This document shows positions 59,873 through 64,000 of a stretch of DNA of 64,000 nt, piece after piece (positions within the stretch are counted from its first letter, which is position 1; each line of letters begins with the position of its first letter). The notes under the pieces were generated by a model that saw nothing but the letters and a program-made list of their open reading frames with translations, was not told where the DNA came from and ran no database searches. The DNA comes from Siniperca chuatsi. Taxonomy: Eukaryota; Chordata; Actinopteri; Centrarchiformes; Sinipercidae. The stretch is taken from positions 13,452,929 through 13,516,928 of the forward strand of contig NC_058056.1 in assembly GCF_020085105.1 (NCBI RefSeq), written 5' to 3'. A program made the position numbers and the translations under genes.

Positions 59873-61334
59873 TTCTCTTGGTATGTCCAGTCTCTTAACT
59901 GTCCTGACCGACTACACAGTAATAAGTAACATTACGCAGGCTTAAAACTGGCCGTTGCTAGCTAACGTCCGGTAACATTAGCTTAACACTAGCTAGTTTA
60001 ATGAGTTCAAACGAAAACTCTTTCAACGGGACACATAAAAAAAACCAGGCACAATTCGTTAAATTAGATAATTAAAATTAACCATCGAAAGATGCTAAAA
60101 TCAAACGTTGCTGCTGTTTAGTCAACGTGAAACGAGAGGACCGTAGCAGCTAACAGCCAAAGGTAATAGTGCCATCTTGTGGTGTGAAGGACCTACAGCT
60201 TAACCGTCGTCTGCTTTTTCTTTAAGTCGTTGGCAAATTGCAACCAGCTTTGAATTTGCACACCGCCACCTACTGTACGGAGTGTGCTATCTCATGTGTT
60301 CATAGAGAGACACAGTTTTGTATTTTATTAACTGCCCTGTATTTTCAAGTTAGTTTGTTAAATTAAATAAATACATGTACATTCTCGCCCAACGCTGATT
60401 CATAAAGCCTAGAAAAATGATCTTCATTATTAATCCCTCCAGATTCCATTCATGGCCCATGTTATATTTTGCCTTTATGTACTGCTCATTCTTTCCTACA
60501 TATAACAAGTCAATATATCCAGTTCCATCACATTTTTCTTGCCATTCAGAAGTGTACAGTTTTAAATTTTGTATTTATTCTGTATTCCAGTCTTGGTCTT
60601 GTGAATATCACCTCTTCTTTTCCTCTTCCTCCCTCTATACCTCTTGGCAAGTCTAGTTTGTTAGGCCAGTGACATTCTTCAGGAGTATTTCCATGATGAA
60701 TCAAATTAACACAAATTGAGGATAGATTGATTGTACATATTTGGCTCTTTTGTCAGTGTTTCTTCACAGCCACCTGCAGAGCACAGTCCTTGCCAAAGGA
60801 GGGCAGCAGCATTCTGATGAGTATATAGTCATTCATCAGTCAGACTCTTTCAGTCAGTCTTTATGGAGGAAGATGAAGATGGCAGTGACAGATTTCAAGG
60901 TCGTACCATTGCCTGGTTGCTCAGCAGGATGTTTACTGTACTCCTGGTTTGTTTGCAAATGTCCCCGTAAAACAGATTCAAAGTCTGTTAACAGTCTCTG
61001 CTAAAAAATGTGGTCATATCTGATAACCACTCAATCGTGTTCCTCTCAATGTTATAGTCTAGGTCCCTAACATCCAGGTTCTGTGTAACAGCTGATATAA
61101 CCTCTTAAAGTTAAACCAATCAAATATTCCCTTATTGCTGTTAATACAATAAAATTCAAACAATGTGAAGCCTGCTTAAAGGAATTTCTCATTTATTATT
61201 GTAATTCCATATATTGTAGATGTTAATGAGACCTAACATACACACACATTTGATTAATTATATGAGTTGCATTCCAATCATTTAAAAATACTAAATAAAT
61301 AAGTTAATATTACAGGCACAATCTATGGGTTATT
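59873..61334. other. Intergenic region between mlh3 5' end and acyp1 3' end
   Basis: Contains the mlh3 promoter, near 59880-60200, with TAGCTAACGT-type repeats and a CTCF-like CCATCTTGTGGTG near 60172. The acyp1 3' untranslated region lies at the right (candidate AATAAA on the minus strand at 61192-61197). Open frames in 60417-61004 show no family resemblance. Confidence 0.5.
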
Positions 61335-62094
61335 TTATTTTACTATGTTAAAGGATGAGTGTTCTAGGCCATCGATTGTTTTCTCGTTCTTGAACTCTGC
61401 CTTGGTTATGTGCGACTTGGGGCTCCCGGTGGATTTCAGCCATTCTTGCATTTCTTTCACCTTGCTTTGTGGGCCTTGTAGCTGCCCCTGAACAGTTCCT
61501 GCACCTGTGTTTTGGACCCATCCAACCAGGCCAAGCTTCTTCCCTTCTGCCTGGAAAATAAAACACTGAAAATTAGAAGATAGCAGAGGCAGGACACTGA
61601 TGGAGAATATGGCTGTGATGGGATACTGGGAAGGGGATATTAGTTAGATAAGTTGTACAGCATGGGCCTTGAACATTGTTAAGAGTTAGATCTCTAACCT
61701 TGACCTTGGAAATGGTAGTTTGACGGGGAAAAAAAATCTTGACTCAAGGTCCACTAGCTTCTCAGGAGCTTTTAACTACACCTCGCGGCCTCCATCAGTT
61801 TTTATCATCATCCATGATAATTAACGTAACTGAGTAAACTCCATTCGCAAGACCGTGAGATGCGGTTGAAAGCCCCAGAAAAAAAAGTTAGTAAGTGAGA
61901 GATAAGAGATAAGATGATATAAGATTTTCTTGTTAAACAAAAACTTAGAAAGGACTTTTAGAAAGGTCACGCTGCTCATGTGTAAGCTAAAGTTGTATCA
62001 CTGTCAAACTCACTTGAGTGTATTTCCGAAAAAATACACCTTGCACTCTGCCAAAAATTTCATAATCCACTGAAATTAGGTCTTCGTTGGACAT
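61335..62094 (-). CDS. acyp1: acyp1, acylphosphatase-1
   Basis: Small cytosolic enzyme hydrolysing the carboxyl-phosphate bond of acylphosphates. Two coding exons on the minus strand: 62014-62094 (27 codons, MSNEDLISVDYEIFGRVQGV...) and 61335-61550 (71 codons plus stop), phase 0, giving 98 residues (family about 99). The signature GRVQGVFFRKYTQ contains the phosphate loop and catalytic arginine; LGLVGWVQNTGAGTVQGQLQ carries the catalytic asparagine; GSPKSHITKAEF and the C-terminus NIVK follow the human ACYP1 pattern. The frame is intact. It has the same orientation as mlh3 and is divergent from zc2hc1c. Confidence 0.97.
61735..61905. repeat. Interspersed repeat shared with 30785-30842
   Basis: AGACCGTGAGATGCGGTTGA then AAGCCCCAGAAAAAAAAGTT followed by AGTAAGTGAG (61850-61900) closely resembles AGACCATGAGATGCAATTCA then AAACCCCAGAAATAGCTAGT at 30792-30831. 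Here it is preceded by CAAGGTCCACTAGCTTCTCA and CACCTCGCGGCCTCCATCAG, a wording found in fish repeats and partly its own inverted copy. It lies in the acyp1 intron. Confidence 0.5.
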
Positions 62095-63291
62095 AGTGGA
62101 CCTAAAAAAGGAGAAATAAGACAGTATTTAGGTTAGGGACATAATCATGCTTAGGGCCTATGTTCCAGCTACTACAAGCTATGCTAACAATTTATTTGTG
62201 TTCAAACGATTTGAAACCTGGACAAATAACACGTTTAGCATCGTATTCATGCTGTATAAATACATGGTAGCTCGCTGTCAGTCATGTAATTCACCTGAAT
62301 ATTGTTAGGAAGCCGCGAGAGGACCACTCAGCTCCGAAGCATCTCGATTTTAAAACATACGGGACTCTGCTTCAGGAAGTGATGTTCAATGGACCAATCA
62401 GAGAACACCCGAGACACTTTTGGTTTCTAAGCAACGAATGTAAACGTTGGGAAAGAAGTCGCAACAGTTATTGGCTATCTACGAGTGGCTATATTTGTAA
62501 CTAGCTAAACTCAACGTTACTTTTAATTCAGACGACATACAAAAAGCCAGTAAGTGTTTGAAATTCTAGACGGGGTTTGGGGGGAAATTTGTCAACCACA
62601 CATGGAGTACTAAGTAGATAGCAGCTCGCTATTTTTTTTTCTGACATTGACTTCTGTTTGGCTAGCAGATGTTATCCAAGAAAAACAAGAAATGCCATGT
62701 CAGCAATGTTTTGTCAAAGTGCTCAGAATGGTGCAAAGTGTATACATCTACACTGCATGACAACTTCATCTGCTAATAAAGACTTAGCAGTAATTCGGTC
62801 GAAAGCTACAGAACGAGTATGTGGACCTCGAGTTGTCAATGGCTGTTTTCAAGGTCAAGAATTAATTGTCATTGGAAGGACCTGTATAATAAAATTTGGA
62901 TTTGTAGCACATGCCTTTATAGTTTTTATCTTACCAGGCTGTCATTTATTCTGACTTGAATTTTTTTCTACATTTAGAGTAGAGACTAATTACATGGACT
63001 TAGAATTGCGTGGGTAATTTGAGACTGACGTGGGAGTCAAGCAAAGATTCGGTCACACCTGTGCTCTTATTTTATACAAATGGTCATACACGGCAGATGC
63101 CAGCTTTGTTCCCCCAGCCTTTTTCTTTATGAAGCTTACTTTATTTTTCTGCTTGTTTTAAAAAAAAATTAAATACAGGGGGAAAAAACCTCAGCAGCTG
63201 GTGCGGAGGACTCAGGTGTCTTTCGCAAAGATTTATGGAACAACAGTACAACCTCAACCCCAAGACATGATCTTCAACAACAGATAAAGTC
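62095..63291. promoter_or_regulatory. Divergent promoter interval acyp1 / zc2hc1c
   Basis: About 1.2 kb. The inner part (62280-62560) is GC-richer and probably holds both transcription starts. A likely noncoding first exon of zc2hc1c is followed by an acceptor (AAATACAG|GGG at about 63179), since all three frames upstream of 63292 contain stops. Confidence 0.5.
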
Positions 63292-64000
63292 ATGAGCACA
63301 TACACAAGAAGAAGACACAGCCCTCAAGGGCAGTACAACATTGCAGGAAAAAGACATGGCAGTGTTTATACCCAAGCACAACATGATGTTGTACCTGTTA
63401 GTGGAGCAGATGGTGTAGACAGGCCATTTCCAAACAAGCCTGTTAGCCACAGAAGACCTCTCAATCCCAGGACACAAGACTCACTTGATCTGTATGATTT
63501 TGAGAAAATCACTATTACAAAACAACCAAGAGGCACGTTGCCGCCCCAAGAACATCATTCAAATGGCATTAGAGAAACCAATGGATCCCAGCATCCAAGA
63601 AAAGACTCAGACAAACTTCCCAGAGGAGAACTGCAGATGGCCAGAGCAATTCATGCAAAAGAGCTCATTCTACAGGAGAAGCTGTGGAGGGTTGAGGAAA
63701 AAATAAGGCAAAAAATCAGCAGAGACTATATTGAAGCTGCTGCAGGTGAGGAGGAGAGGCACAACAGAGCAGAGAGGGAGAAAGCGCAGACAAAAACCAG
63801 GCTGTTTGAGCAGCAGAGGAGAGACCCAGTGAGAAGCAGAGAAATGATGATGCAAGAAAGAAGACAGGAGGATGTTAAACAACTTAGGAAGAGGCAAGAT
63901 CAGAGGAATGAGAACAGAATGAGGAATACACATGAAGAAGAGGGGGCCAGATGGAAAAGAGGGGAAATAGAATTTGCACAGTTGCAAAGAAAAGGACATA
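63292..64000 (+). CDS. zc2hc1c: zc2hc1c (FAM164C), C2HC zinc-finger/coiled-coil protein, 5' part
   Basis: Open frame of 236 codons starting at ATG 63292 (MSTYTRRRHSPQGQ) and running off the window. An in-frame TGA lies eight codons upstream of it, which fixes the start. The first 110 residues are polar and low in order. From about residue 115 (ARAIHAKELILQEKLWRVEE) a long charged coiled coil follows, rich in R, E, Q and K. This segment resembles the N-terminal coiled coil of ZC2HC1C, and its position beside acyp1 and mlh3 is that of ZC2HC1C in human. The C2HC zinc fingers would lie downstream, outside the window, so the name rests on the coiled coil and synteny. Confidence 0.75.
   Translation, partial: MSTYTRRRHSPQGQYNIAGKRHGSVYTQAQHDVVPVSGADGVDRPFPNKPVSHRRPLNPRTQDSLDLYDFEKITITKQPRGTLPPQEHHSNGIRETNGSQHPRKDSDKLPRGELQMARAIHAKELILQEKLWRVEEKIRQKISRDYIEAAAGEEERHNRAEREKAQTKTRLFEQQRRDPVRSREMMMQERRQEDVKQLRKRQDQRNENRMRNTHEEEGARWKRGEIEFAQLQRKGH

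Noticed and set aside
62658-62954. 98-codon plus-strand frame upstream of zc2hc1c
   Set aside because: Starts at a non-ATG codon, no family resemblance, and lies in the promoter/5' UTR interval.

Overview
This is intron-rich vertebrate nuclear DNA, almost certainly from a percomorph teleost. Coding sequence is split into short GT-AG exons, there are CA/GT/AT/GACA microsatellites, and several fish-typical interspersed repeats are present. The gene content is the chromosome-14q24 neighbourhood of human (TTLL5, ERG28, FLVCR2, JDP2, FOS, TMED10, MLH3, ACYP1, ZC2HC1C). Genes were identified by reading exons, splice sites and reading phase and comparing them with remembered vertebrate proteins; no database was searched.

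Layout, left to right. 1-16526 (-): 5' half of ttll5, thirteen coding exons giving the tubulin-ligase catalytic domain; the rest lies outside the window. 16.5-18.2 kb: shared head-to-head promoter region. 18196-19492 (+): complete erg28. 22634-40991 (-): flvcr2, a haem/choline-type MFS transporter, with two alternative-looking first coding exons (1a at 40395-40991, 1b at 35340-35942) and only one set of exons 2-10. 41-43.3 kb: gene-free, with an excellent CTCF-type motif. 43330-45288 (-): jdp2. 48462-50662 (-): fos, with a TATA box and an intronic CRE. 51657-53519 (+): tmed10-like p24 cargo receptor carrying an in-frame stop. 53860-59854 (-): complete mlh3, meeting tmed10 tail to tail. 61335-62094 (-): acyp1. 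63292-64000 (+): start of zc2hc1c, running off the window.

The genes do not form one pathway; they are a conserved linkage group. The two AP-1 family genes (fos, jdp2) are neighbours, as in other vertebrates, but batf, which lies between jdp2 and flvcr2 in human, is not seen. The block mlh3-acyp1-zc2hc1c is inverted relative to human and nek9 is not between tmed10 and it. The locus may be one of two genome-duplication copies undergoing gene loss: batf missing, tmed10 interrupted and internally deleted, fos with an unusual N-terminus.

Most interesting observations: the twin flvcr2 first exons; the nonsense codon and internal deletion in tmed10; a GC-AG intron and a 24-nt exon in mlh3; a GACA microsatellite abutting an flvcr2 splice acceptor; a decayed LINE reverse transcriptase in an mlh3 intron; a foldback transposon in flvcr2; and several multi-copy MITE-like repeats.
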